From contig CAVVVG010000005.1 of NCBI GenBank assembly GCA_963751615.1, positions 992,001-1,056,000 of the forward strand: DNA of 64,000 bases. The letters are read 5' to 3'. This document shows positions 17,895-26,519 of this stretch, one piece after another. Source of the DNA: Palsa-892 sp963751615 (lineage in GTDB: Bacteria > Pseudomonadota > Alphaproteobacteria > Rhizobiales > Xanthobacteraceae). The notes below the pieces were generated by a model, which was not told the DNA's origin, did no database searches, and worked only from the letters and a program-made list of their open reading frames with translations. A program made the translations under genes and the position numbers. The first letter of the stretch is position 1. Every line of letters starts with the position of its first letter.

Positions 17895-18389
17895 ATGCCC
17901 ACGGTGACCCTCAAGGTCAACGGCAAGAAGCAATCCGTTGATGTCGATCCGCGCACACTGCTCGTCGAGCTTCTTCGCGAAAAACTGCGCCTTACAGGCA
18001 CCCACGTGGGCTGCGACACTAGCCAGTGCGGCGCCTGTATCGTGCATGTCGACGGAAGTGCGGTGAAATCCTGCACCATGTTTGCGCTTTCGGCGGAAGG
18101 CGCCGATGTCGTCACCATCGAGGGCCTCGCCAACGGCTCTCAGCTCCATCCCATGCAGGAAGCGTTTCGTGAGCATCACGGGTTGCAGTGCGGTTACTGC
18201 ACGCCGGGCATGATCATGTCTGCGATCGATATCGTGAAGCGCAAGGGCAATGATCTCGACGATGCGACCATCCGTCACGAACTCGAAGGCAATCTGTGCC
18301 GGTGTACTGGATATCACAACATCGTAAAGGCGATCGCAGCTGGCGCGAAAACGATGAAGGGTGGAGTAAAATCAGGAAAAGCCGCCTGA
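17895..18389 (+). CDS. CoxS-like [2Fe-2S] small subunit of a molybdenum hydroxylase
   Basis: The iron-sulfur subunit of a xanthine-oxidase-family enzyme, passing electrons from the molybdenum site to FAD. The plant-type cluster cysteines are Cys40, Cys45, Cys48 and Cys60 (HVGCDTSQCGACIVHVDG). The second, helical-domain cluster is in QCGYCTPGMI and NLCRCTGYHNI. Length 164 is typical. The ATG at 17895 follows GGGAGAAG. It is the first gene of a coxS-coxL-coxM order. Confidence 0.93.
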   Translation: MPTVTLKVNGKKQSVDVDPRTLLVELLREKLRLTGTHVGCDTSQCGACIVHVDGSAVKSCTMFALSAEGADVVTIEGLANGSQLHPMQEAFREHHGLQCGYCTPGMIMSAIDIVKRKGNDLDDATIRHELEGNLCRCTGYHNIVKAIAAGAKTMKGGVKSGKAA

Positions 18390-18412
18390 GCGGCGAAGCG
18401 AGAGGACAGGTC

Positions 18413-20761
18413 ATGACCGCAACCGGAATTGGCGCCGCAGTGCGCCGCACGGAAGACCAGCGCTTCATCACGGGCCAGGGTCACTACACTGATGATATCC
18501 GTAGGCCCGGCGAAACTTACGCTTACTTCCTCCGCTCTCCGCATCCGCACGCGACCGTCAAAAAAATCGATATGGCGAGAGCATCGAAAATGTCGGGTGT
18601 GGTCGCAATTCTCACCGGCGCAGACCTCGCGGCTGACAAGGTCGGTAATCTCATCTGCGGCTGGGCAATCACATCGAAGGATGGCTCGCCGATGAATATG
18701 GGCCCACATCCGGCGCTCGCGCAGGGTAAGGTCCGCCATGTCGGCGATCAGGTCGCGGTCGTCATCGCCGAGACGCTGCATCAGGCGAAGGATGCCGCCG
18801 CCGCCATCAATGTCGATTATGGCGTGTTGCCCGCCAATGCCGATATCGCCAAAGCGCGCGATCCGAAAACTGCGCAGGTGCACGACAACGCGCCACGCAA
18901 CACGATTTACGAATGGTCGCTCGGCGACGCGAACGCGGTCGAGGCTGCCTTTAAGAACGCGAAACACGTCACCAAGATCGATCTCGTCAACAATCGTCTC
19001 GTGCCGAATGCGATAGAGCCGCGCGCGGCCATCGGTGATTTCGACACGGGCACGGATTCCTCAACACTGTGGGTCACGAGCCAAAACCCGCACGTCCATC
19101 GCCTCGTGATGGCGGCATTTCTTGGCCTGGCCCCGGAAAACAAGTTCCGTGTAATCGCACCTGATGTCGGCGGCGGTTTCGGCTCAAAGATCTTCATCTA
19201 TCCCGAGGAAACCGTGTGCCTGTGGGCTGCGAAAAAACTGAAGCGTCCCGTACGTTGGACCGCGGAGCGCTCGGAGTCCTTCCAGATCGACGCTCACGGC
19301 CGTGATCACATCACGCATGCCGAGATAGCGCTTGACGGCAGCGGAAAAATCCTGGGCTTGCGCGTGCATACACTCGCCAATCTCGGCGCGTACATGTCGA
19401 CTTTCTCGTCGTCGGTGCCGACGTATCTGTACGCAACGTTACTCTCCGGCCAATACGACATTCCCGCGATCTATTGCGAGGTCGACGCGGTCTACACCAA
19501 CACCGCGCCGGTGGATGCCTATCGCGGTGCCGGTCGTCCTGAAGCCTGCTACGTGATTGAGCGGCTAGTGGAGGTCGCTGCACGCGAAATGCACATAGAC
19601 CCGGCGGAACTTCGGAAAAGAAATTTCATCCGCAAGTTCCCGCACCAGACGCCCGTCATCATGGCCTATGACATTGGCGACCATGACGCGACGCTGAAAA
19701 AAGCAATGGAAATGGCAGACGTGAAGGGCTTCGCCACACGCAAGCAACAAGCCGCACGCAAGGGCATGCTGCTCGGTCTCGGTTACTCGACTTACATCGA
19801 AGCCTGCGGCATCGCGCCGTCAGCAGCGGTCGGCTCGCTCGGCGCGGGCGTTGGCCTATGGGAATCCGCCGAGGTGCGCGTGAACCCGACTGGATCGGTC
19901 GAAATCCTCACCGGCTCCCACAGCCACGGCCAGGGCCACGAAACCACATTCGCCCAGCTCGTCTCGGAGCGTCTCGGCATTCCGATGGAGCATGTTTCGA
20001 TCGTTCACGGCGACACCGACAAGGTCCAATTCGGCATGGGCACCTACGGTTCGCGCTCTGCCGCGGTCGGCATGACCGCGATCGTGAAGGCGCTCGACAA
20101 GATCGAGGCGAAAGCGAAAAAGATCGCGGGACACTTGCTAGAAGCCTCGCCCGGCGACATCGAATTCAAGAACGGCAAGTTCACCGTCGCCGGTACCGAC
20201 AGGTCGCTCGCTTTCGGCGAGGTCGCACTCGCCGCTTACGTCGGACACAAATTCCCAACCCATGAGATTGAGCCCGGACTTAAGGAAGGTGCGTTTTACG
20301 ATCCAACTAACTTCACCTTCCCGTCCGGCTGCCATATCTGCGAGGTCGAGATTGATCCGGAAACCGGCCATTCGAAAATCGCACGCTGGACGGCGGTCGA
20401 CGATTTCGGCGTCATTATCAATCCAATGATCGTCGAGGGCCAGGTCCACGGCGGTATCGCACAGGGCATCGGGCAGGCGCTTTTGGAAAACTGCGTCTAT
20501 GATGAGGACGGGCAACTGCTATCTGGCTCGTTCATGGATTACACCATGCCGCGCGCAGACGATTTGCCTGCTTTCGCCGTTGGCACCGTGGTCACAAAAT
20601 GCCCGTCCAATCCGCTTGGCATCAAAGGCTGCGGCGAGGCGGGCGCGATCGCGGCGCCTGTCGCTCTCATCAATGCCATCACCGACGCCGTCGGCCATGA
20701 GAACGTGGCGATGCCCGCAACTGCGCAGACGGTTTGGCAGGCGGTTCAAAAAAGTCACTAG
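18413..20761 (+). CDS. CoxL-like molybdenum hydroxylase large subunit (form II signature)
   Basis: The molybdopterin-cytosine-dinucleotide catalytic subunit of a xanthine-oxidase-family enzyme. The active-site motif at residues 369-375 is AYRGAGR, the form II variant, not the AYXCSFR motif of true CO dehydrogenase form I. Form II enzymes have doubtful CO activity and may oxidise another small substrate. Molybdopterin-binding motifs include DVGGGFGSK, GSHSHGQGHETTFAQ and GIGQALLENCVYD, and the C-terminal KGCGEAG carries the conserved glutamate. Length 782 is normal. The ATG at 18413 follows AGAGGACAGG, 23 bases after coxS. Confidence 0.92.
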   Translation: MTATGIGAAVRRTEDQRFITGQGHYTDDIRRPGETYAYFLRSPHPHATVKKIDMARASKMSGVVAILTGADLAADKVGNLICGWAITSKDGSPMNMGPHPALAQGKVRHVGDQVAVVIAETLHQAKDAAAAINVDYGVLPANADIAKARDPKTAQVHDNAPRNTIYEWSLGDANAVEAAFKNAKHVTKIDLVNNRLVPNAIEPRAAIGDFDTGTDSSTLWVTSQNPHVHRLVMAAFLGLAPENKFRVIAPDVGGGFGSKIFIYPEETVCLWAAKKLKRPVRWTAERSESFQIDAHGRDHITHAEIALDGSGKILGLRVHTLANLGAYMSTFSSSVPTYLYATLLSGQYDIPAIYCEVDAVYTNTAPVDAYRGAGRPEACYVIERLVEVAAREMHIDPAELRKRNFIRKFPHQTPVIMAYDIGDHDATLKKAMEMADVKGFATRKQQAARKGMLLGLGYSTYIEACGIAPSAAVGSLGAGVGLWESAEVRVNPTGSVEILTGSHSHGQGHETTFAQLVSERLGIPMEHVSIVHGDTDKVQFGMGTYGSRSAAVGMTAIVKALDKIEAKAKKIAGHLLEASPGDIEFKNGKFTVAGTDRSLAFGEVALAAYVGHKFPTHEIEPGLKEGAFYDPTNFTFPSGCHICEVEIDPETGHSKIARWTAVDDFGVIINPMIVEGQVHGGIAQGIGQALLENCVYDEDGQLLSGSFMDYTMPRADDLPAFAVGTVVTKCPSNPLGIKGCGEAGAIAAPVALINAITDAVGHENVAMPATAQTVWQAVQKSH

Positions 20762-20794
20762 CAGCGCCACGTAGTAGAATAGCGGGAGAAGAAC

Positions 20795-21592
20795 ATGCAT
20801 AGCTTCAATTTTCACCGGCCCGCCAATATCAAGGCAGCAGCTGCACTTTACTCCAAGCAGAAGGATGCGCGGCTGCTCGCCGGTGGCCAAACGCTGATCC
20901 CGAGCCTAAAGCTGCGGCTCGCCTCGTTCGAGAATATAATCGACCTTAAAGCGATAAAGGGTCTCGACAAGATCGAGCTCAAGGGAAAAACTCTCCTCAT
21001 CGGCGCGATGACCATTCACAAGGATGTCGCGACCTCGCCCGTCGTGAAAAAAGCAATCCCGGCGCTTGCAAAACTCGCCGGCACGATTGGCGATCCGGCG
21101 GTGCGTAATCGCGGTACGCTTGGCGGCTCAATCGCAAGTAATGATCCGGCGGCAGATTATCCGGCGGCGCTGGTCGCTCTTGACGCGACGGTAATCACGA
21201 ACAAACGAAAAATACCGGTCGAAAAATTCTTCAAGGGTCTGTTTGAGACCGCGCTTGGCAAGGGCGAAATTATCCAGCAAGTGAGCTTTCCGGTGCCAAA
21301 AAAAGCAGGTTATGAAAAATTCCCTCATCCCGCCTCGCGCTTCGCCCTCGTCGGCGTTTTCATTGCGGATACCGGCAAGGAAGTGCGGGTTGCGGTGACG
21401 GGTGCCGCCCAGGACGGCGTGTTCCGCGTGAAGGACATGGAAGCGGCGCTGAAAAAGAACTTCACACCCGGGGCCATTGCCAACCTGAAGATAAATGAGA
21501 AAGGCCTGAACTCCGACATTCATGCCGCCGCCGACTATCGCGCGCATCTCGTGGGCGTGATGGCGAAGCGCGCGATTACGAATGCGGCGTAA
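20795..21592 (+). CDS. CoxM-like FAD-binding medium subunit
   Basis: The flavoprotein subunit that accepts electrons from the CoxS clusters. FAD-binding motifs are LLAGGQTLIP at residue about 28 and RNRGTLGGSIASNDPAADYP near residue 107. Length 265 is slightly short of the usual 280-290 but includes the C-terminal domain. It follows coxL by 33 bases with a GGGAGAAG ribosome site. The gene order S-L-M is that described for form II operons; form I operons run M-S-L. Confidence 0.92.
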   Translation: MHSFNFHRPANIKAAAALYSKQKDARLLAGGQTLIPSLKLRLASFENIIDLKAIKGLDKIELKGKTLLIGAMTIHKDVATSPVVKKAIPALAKLAGTIGDPAVRNRGTLGGSIASNDPAADYPAALVALDATVITNKRKIPVEKFFKGLFETALGKGEIIQQVSFPVPKKAGYEKFPHPASRFALVGVFIADTGKEVRVAVTGAAQDGVFRVKDMEAALKKNFTPGAIANLKINEKGLNSDIHAAADYRAHLVGVMAKRAITNAA

Positions 21593-21596
21593 TTTA

Positions 21597-21700
21597 CGTT
21601 GTCATCACCAGGCCGCGCGAAGCGCAAGATCCAGCAATCCCAATCGGATAGTTAGTGCTTTTATGAGCGGGATGGCCGGGTCAGCCTGACGATGACGTTT
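21597..21700. repeat. Possible degenerate dispersed repeat after coxM
   Basis: The 153-base gap after coxM holds GTCATCACCAGGCC near its start and GATGGCCGGGTCAGCCTGACGATGACG near its end, which look like worn halves of a GC-rich palindromic repeat common in Hyphomicrobiales intergenic DNA. The match is by eye and weak. Confidence 0.3.
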
Positions 21701-21745
21701 GGAATGAAGCGCTTACACTAGTGATAAAACATTCCGGAGTTCCTC

Positions 21746-22672
21746 GTGCCCTCGTCCCAATCCTCCCTCCCGGCTTCGATCGATGATACGCTCGCGCTGC
21801 TGGGCAAAAACAATTATGTCGCCGACCGTTCGCTCGCGACCGTCGTTTTTCTCGCGTTGCGCATGGGAAGGCCCCTGTTCCTCGAGGGCGAAGCAGGCGT
21901 CGGAAAGACTGAGATCGCGAAAGTGCTGGCTACCGCACTGAAGCGCCGTCTTGTCCGACTGCAGTGCTACGAAGGTCTCGACGTCGCCTCGGCGCTATAT
22001 GAGTGGAATTACGCCGCGCAAATGATCGCCATCCGTGTCGCCGAGGCCGAAGGAACCACCGACAAAAGCCGGCTCTCAGCTGATCTATTCTCCGATAGGT
22101 TTCTCATAAAACGTCCGCTTCTAGAAGCGCTTTCGCCTGATCCCGCGGGTCCGCCGGTGCTGCTAGTGGACGAACTCGATCGCGCCGACGAAGCCTTTGA
22201 GGCGTTCCTTCTCGAAGTGCTTGCCGATTTTCAGGTGACGATCCCGGAACTCGGCACGATACGCGCCGAGCACCCGCCGATTGTGATCGTGACGTCGAAC
22301 CGCACACGCGAGATCCACGATGCGCTGAAGCGCCGTTGTCTCTATCACTGGATCGACTATCCAACTTTCGTTCGTGAACTTGCGGTCCTAAAAACGCGCT
22401 TGCCGAGTGTATCAGAAAAACTCGCGCGCGACGTCGTCGCTTTCGTGCAGTCACTCCGCAAGGAGGATTTATTCAAATCGCCTGGCGTTGCCGAAACTCT
22501 TGACTGGGCCTCGGCTCTCCTTGAACTCGGAGCGAAATCGCTCGATGCAACCCTCGTCGCGGACACACTCGGCGTTGTACTCAAATATCAGGACGACATT
22601 GGCCGCTTCGATAAAACAAAGATCGAAGGCCTACTTACCGAGAGCCGCGCACAACTTAAAGCAGCGGAATGA
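21746..22672 (+). CDS. MoxR-type AAA+ ATPase, CoxD-like
   Basis: A MoxR-family AAA+ ATPase. In the CO dehydrogenase clusters the CoxD protein helps complete the active-site metal cluster. The Walker A motif is EGEAGVGKTE at about residue 45, Walker B is LLVDELDRADEAF, and sensor 1 is IVIVTSNRTREIHDA. Length 308 is normal. The stop overlaps the start of the next gene by ATGA, so the pair is translationally coupled. It lies 153 bases after coxM. Confidence 0.9.
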   Translation: MPSSQSSLPASIDDTLALLGKNNYVADRSLATVVFLALRMGRPLFLEGEAGVGKTEIAKVLATALKRRLVRLQCYEGLDVASALYEWNYAAQMIAIRVAEAEGTTDKSRLSADLFSDRFLIKRPLLEALSPDPAGPPVLLVDELDRADEAFEAFLLEVLADFQVTIPELGTIRAEHPPIVIVTSNRTREIHDALKRRCLYHWIDYPTFVRELAVLKTRLPSVSEKLARDVVAFVQSLRKEDLFKSPGVAETLDWASALLELGAKSLDATLVADTLGVVLKYQDDIGRFDKTKIEGLLTESRAQLKAAE

Positions 22673-23832
22673 GCGAGGCCCCTGCCGTCGCTGAAAATAT
22701 CATCGCCTTCGCGCGGGCGCTACGCGCAGCCGGCTTGAAACTCGGCCCCGGTTCCGCTGTCGACGCTGTCACTGCCGTTAATACCGCGGGATTCACCACA
22801 AAAGAGGATTTCTATTGGGCGCTTCATACCGTGCTCGTGAAGCGCCATGAGGACGATCCGGTGTTCGATTACGCTTTCCGACTGTTCTGGCGGCGGCGCG
22901 ATCCGAACGAAGCGATCCTCGCCGAGATGCTGCCGATCGCTCCAGTCGCGCCTATAGAAAAAGTGGGCCAGCGCCGAGTGCAGGAAGCGTTCGCCGAAAA
23001 GGGCGTAAAGCAGATGCCGCGCCCGCTGCCCGCACAGCAGGAGCTGACCTATGACATGCGCGGCACCGCGTCCGATCTCGAAGTCTTTGCGCGTAAGGAT
23101 TTCGCCCAGATGAGCGCTGCGGAAATCCACGAGGCGCGCCGCCGCATTGCCGTACTGCCGTTTACCCACGAAGAAATGCCTTCGCGCCGCCTTGCCCCGG
23201 ACCGACGTGGGCACAAAATCGATTTCCGCCGCACGCTCCGTGCGAGCCTGCGCACCGGCGCCGAATTGATCGATCTTCGCCACCACAAGCCGGGCGTCAG
23301 ACAGCCTCAGCTAGTGGCGCTACTGGATATATCGGGCTCGATGAGCGATTATTCGCGCGTTGTGCTGCATTTCTTGCATGCACTCGGCGAGGCCCGCGGC
23401 CGCGTCTCAACCTTCCTGTTCGGCACGCATCTTACCAATGTAACTCGCGCGCTAAAGGCGCGCGATCCCGACGCTGCGCTCGCATTATGTTCCGCTGCCG
23501 CGAAAGATTGGTCTGGCGGCACCTGGATTTCGATTTCTCTCCATGAATTTAATCGGCATTGGTCGCGCCGGGTGCTCGCGCAGGGCGCGACCGTACTGCT
23601 GATCACAGATGGGCTCGAACGTGAACCAGGCGAAACGCTCGCACGTGAAATGGATCGCCTGCACCGCAGCGCACGCCGCCTGATCTGGCTCAATCCGTTG
23701 TTGCGTTATGAAGGTTTCGAGCCAAAAGCGCGTGGCATCCGCGCGATTCTGCCTCATGTCGACGAAATGCGGCCGGTGCACAATCTTGAAAGTCTCAAAG
23801 GACTTTGCGTTTCGCTCGCAGCGCTCCGATGA
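22669..23832 (+). CDS. VWA-domain protein, CoxE-like
   Basis: A von Willebrand factor A protein that partners MoxR ATPases in enzyme maturation. The N-terminal half is DUF/CoxE-specific. The MIDAS motif LLDISGSMSDYSR is at about residues 220-232, with later metal residues in LITDGLEREP. Length 387 matches CoxE. It overlaps coxD by 4 bases. With coxS, coxL, coxM and coxD it makes a five-gene set; I see no coxF or coxG. The 239-base gap after it before the acyl-CoA dehydrogenase holds no gene I can support. Confidence 0.9.
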   Translation: MSEAPAVAENIIAFARALRAAGLKLGPGSAVDAVTAVNTAGFTTKEDFYWALHTVLVKRHEDDPVFDYAFRLFWRRRDPNEAILAEMLPIAPVAPIEKVGQRRVQEAFAEKGVKQMPRPLPAQQELTYDMRGTASDLEVFARKDFAQMSAAEIHEARRRIAVLPFTHEEMPSRRLAPDRRGHKIDFRRTLRASLRTGAELIDLRHHKPGVRQPQLVALLDISGSMSDYSRVVLHFLHALGEARGRVSTFLFGTHLTNVTRALKARDPDAALALCSAAAKDWSGGTWISISLHEFNRHWSRRVLAQGATVLLITDGLEREPGETLAREMDRLHRSARRLIWLNPLLRYEGFEPKARGIRAILPHVDEMRPVHNLESLKGLCVSLAALR

Positions 23833-24071
23833 GAACAGGCATGCTCATTGCCCTCGAGAATTTATTGGTCAACTGCTTGGCTGTATCCGCCTTAAAAATC
23901 GCTTTTTCGGTGAGTTATCGCCGGTGTCTAAAATCACCAGCGCAATCATGCGCCCAAATTTAATCTTTTCGGATCGGCCGGAACAAAACCCTCGGGAACC
24001 ACGATTAGTTCTGCCCCATGGCGCCTGGCATGCTTGTTGAAGAATAGCCCGGCTTGCCGCACAATCCCCCC

Positions 24072-25244
24072 ATGCTCGATCACGCTAGGCCTGCGGCCCG
24101 ATCCCCCTATTTCACCGAAGAACAGGAAATGCTCCGTGCACAGATCCGCCGTTTCGTTGACACGGAAATAAAGCCGTACGGCCTTGCCTGGGAAGCACAA
24201 GGTTACACGCCCCGCGAAGTACTGCGGAAAATGGGCGATCTCGGCTTTCTGGGCGTGCGCTATCCGGCCGAGTACGGCGGCTCTGAGATGAATACACTCG
24301 GCTCCGTCGTGCTCGCCGAAGAAATGGGCCGCTCCACATTTTCGGGCGTCGCCATCACCGTGCTCGTGCATACCGACATGGCTTCTGTGCACATCTTTAA
24401 CGCCGGTTCCAAAACGCAGAAAGATTGCTTCATGCCCGACATAGTTGCGGGCAAAAAGATCGTAGCTGTCGCCGTCACCGAACCCGGTGCTGGCTCCGAC
24501 GTGAAAGGGATTCGCACGACTGCGCGCCGAGACGGAAATTATTATGTGCTGAATGGCACAAAAATGTTTATCACCAACGGCGTTCATGGCGATCTTTATT
24601 GCGTCGCCGCCAAAACCGATGTGAACGCGCGCCCGTCACAAAGTCTATCGATGATCCTTGTCGAAAAAGGCACGCCCGGCTTCCGTGTGGGCCGCGCGCT
24701 CGACAAACATGGTTGGCATTCGTCCGACACTGCCGAACTGATCTTCGAGGATTGCCGCGTGCCCATTGAAAATGTGCTTGGGGAGGAAGGTCGCGGTTTC
24801 TATTCAATCATGAAGAATTTTCAAAACGAGCGGACAGTCATCGCCGCCATGGCCATAGGCGAATGCGATGCAGCACTCGAGCTTACCCTTGACTGGGTGC
24901 GCGAGCGTAAGGCCTTCGGCGCGCCCTTGTGGGCCAAGCAGGCAATCCGCACTCGGCTCGCCGAACTCGCTGCCAAAGTCGAAGCTGGACGCCAGCTCGT
25001 TTCTCACGCTGCCTGGCTCGATGCACAGGGCTTCGATGCCGTGAAGGAAGTGTCGATGGCCAAGGCCTATTGCGGCGAACTCGTAAACGAGGTCATGTAT
25101 GACTGCGTGCAGTTCCATGGAGGAATGGGCTTCATGCGCGAAAGTGCCATCGAACGCATGAGTCGTGACGCACGCGTGCAATCGATCGGCGGCGGCGCTA
25201 CGGAAGTGATGCTGGAAGAAGTGGCAAAGCGCATCGCGCGTTAA
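24072..25244 (+). CDS. Acyl-CoA dehydrogenase
   Basis: A FAD enzyme that introduces a 2,3 double bond into an acyl-CoA. Signature segments are AVTEPGAGSDVKGI (FAD binding), TKMFITNGVHGD, NERTVIAAMAIG and QFHGGMGFMRESAIERMSRD. The C-terminal catalytic-loop sequence is SIGGGATEVM, lacking the glutamate seen in medium-chain enzymes at that loop, so the base is probably elsewhere, as in isovaleryl- and long-chain-type enzymes. Length 390. The ATG at 24072 is chosen; a TTG at 24054 is possible. The stop shares the palindrome TTAA with the stop of the convergent amine oxidase gene. Confidence 0.92.
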   Translation: MLDHARPAARSPYFTEEQEMLRAQIRRFVDTEIKPYGLAWEAQGYTPREVLRKMGDLGFLGVRYPAEYGGSEMNTLGSVVLAEEMGRSTFSGVAITVLVHTDMASVHIFNAGSKTQKDCFMPDIVAGKKIVAVAVTEPGAGSDVKGIRTTARRDGNYYVLNGTKMFITNGVHGDLYCVAAKTDVNARPSQSLSMILVEKGTPGFRVGRALDKHGWHSSDTAELIFEDCRVPIENVLGEEGRGFYSIMKNFQNERTVIAAMAIGECDAALELTLDWVRERKAFGAPLWAKQAIRTRLAELAAKVEAGRQLVSHAAWLDAQGFDAVKEVSMAKAYCGELVNEVMYDCVQFHGGMGFMRESAIERMSRDARVQSIGGGATEVMLEEVAKRIAR

Positions 25245-26500
25245 CATTGCCCGTCTCTTGCACCCAGTTTGAGCGCCGCAATCACCTGACCGGCTGCCAC
25301 AACACCGCTTTCGTAAGCGCCATGTGCCGTCGTAAAATTCTCTGGTGAACATGCTTCGCCGGCGAAAAAAAATCGATTGTCGACAGGCTCAGCCAGTTTC
25401 GCGCGCGCATCGGTACGGCCGGGCAGGGAGTAAGAATAGGAGCCGCGCGCAAACGGATCGCGCGACCAATGAGATTCGGTGAGCAACTTCAGCTTCGGGC
25501 GGAGATCGTTCCCGACAAGTTCAATCAATTCATTGCGCGCGAACTCGGCCAATGCTCGCTCTCCTGTGCTTTCCAATTCACGCGCGAGCTTCCCACCAAA
25601 ATACGCTTCGACTATTGGCCTTCCAAAGGGCCGCAGGTGGTAGCTCGCGGCGCCAAGCGGATGAACTTTTCCGAATAGCCGCGAGTCTACAGGAAACTTC
25701 TCCTCCTCTTGCAGCAAAAGAAACGCCTTGTCCGCAAGACCTAACGGCAGCCCTAGTGCCGCCTCGATTTTATCCGGCAAGGTTGGCGTGAGACGAATCG
25801 TCTCGTCCGCGATTAACTGTGTCGGAACCGTCAAGATGACGGCGTGCGCCGATAACATCCCTCGCGCCGTTTCGATCTGTAATCGTTTGAACGAGTGATC
25901 GATCGATTTCACTGGACAATCGAAGGCCACCGGCAAATTCTCGCCATACTTTGAAATCGCCGCGCCATATCCTTCTATGATGCGCCAGTTCTCTCCGGAG
26001 TTTTCGTAAGCCGCGTAGTCGCGGATCGAAGCGCGATCCAGCTCGACACCGTTAACGTAGGTACTTATGGCATTGAGGAGCGGGTTCCATTTTTCGCCGA
26101 CTTCGAGAAAATCCGCGAGCGACCGGTCGCCATGCTTTCCGGTCGCTTCATCAAGCCGCCGGTAAAATTTCGCCACCGCCCCACGGAAATTGCGCTGGTC
26201 TTCGAAGCTAAAGCCATATTCAAGCGCCTGCTTGCTCCACGGCGGTGCCGCGCGATCGACGTGCAGCCCTTCAGCTTCAGCAATTTGCGTCCACGGATTG
26301 CGGTCCGCCGAGTGCAACCAGCCGCAGCCGAGATCGAGCGGAAAACCGCCTGCCTCCACCGTCCACGCACGACCGCCAAGGCGCGAGCGCGCTTCCAGTA
26401 CAACAAAATCCGCTTTGGCGGCCGAAAGACGCCGGCCCGCGGCGACTCCCGCCGCACCCGCACCGATCACCGCAATATCGACTTCGGAAGGAAAACGCAT
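25241..26500 (-). CDS. Flavin-containing amine oxidase family protein
   Basis: A FAD oxidoreductase of the monoamine-oxidase superfamily; the amine substrate is unknown. The N-terminal dinucleotide motif is IAVIGAGAAGVAAGRRL, followed by LEARSRLGGRAWT and DLGCGWLHSADRNPW. The C-terminal FAD motif is FFAGEACSPENFTTAHGAYESG. Length 419 from the ATG at 26500, which lies 19 bases after the stop of the tcuA-like gene, so it is probably the third gene of a bug-tcuA-amine oxidase transcript. A covalent-FAD cysteine is not evident. Confidence 0.85.
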   Translation of the reverse strand: MRFPSEVDIAVIGAGAAGVAAGRRLSAAKADFVVLEARSRLGGRAWTVEAGGFPLDLGCGWLHSADRNPWTQIAEAEGLHVDRAAPPWSKQALEYGFSFEDQRNFRGAVAKFYRRLDEATGKHGDRSLADFLEVGEKWNPLLNAISTYVNGVELDRASIRDYAAYENSGENWRIIEGYGAAISKYGENLPVAFDCPVKSIDHSFKRLQIETARGMLSAHAVILTVPTQLIADETIRLTPTLPDKIEAALGLPLGLADKAFLLLQEEEKFPVDSRLFGKVHPLGAASYHLRPFGRPIVEAYFGGKLARELESTGERALAEFARNELIELVGNDLRPKLKLLTESHWSRDPFARGSYSYSLPGRTDARAKLAEPVDNRFFFAGEACSPENFTTAHGAYESGVVAAGQVIAALKLGARDGQC

Positions 26501-26519
26501 ACCGCCAGAAACAATCAAA

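Noticed and set aside
23946..24053. Protein-like minus-strand end reading ELIVVPEGFVPADPKRLNL before the acyl-CoA dehydrogenase
   Set aside because: The frame upstream is only antisense to the acyl-CoA dehydrogenase, no start site exists, and I cannot name a family. It could be a gene remnant but is not supported.
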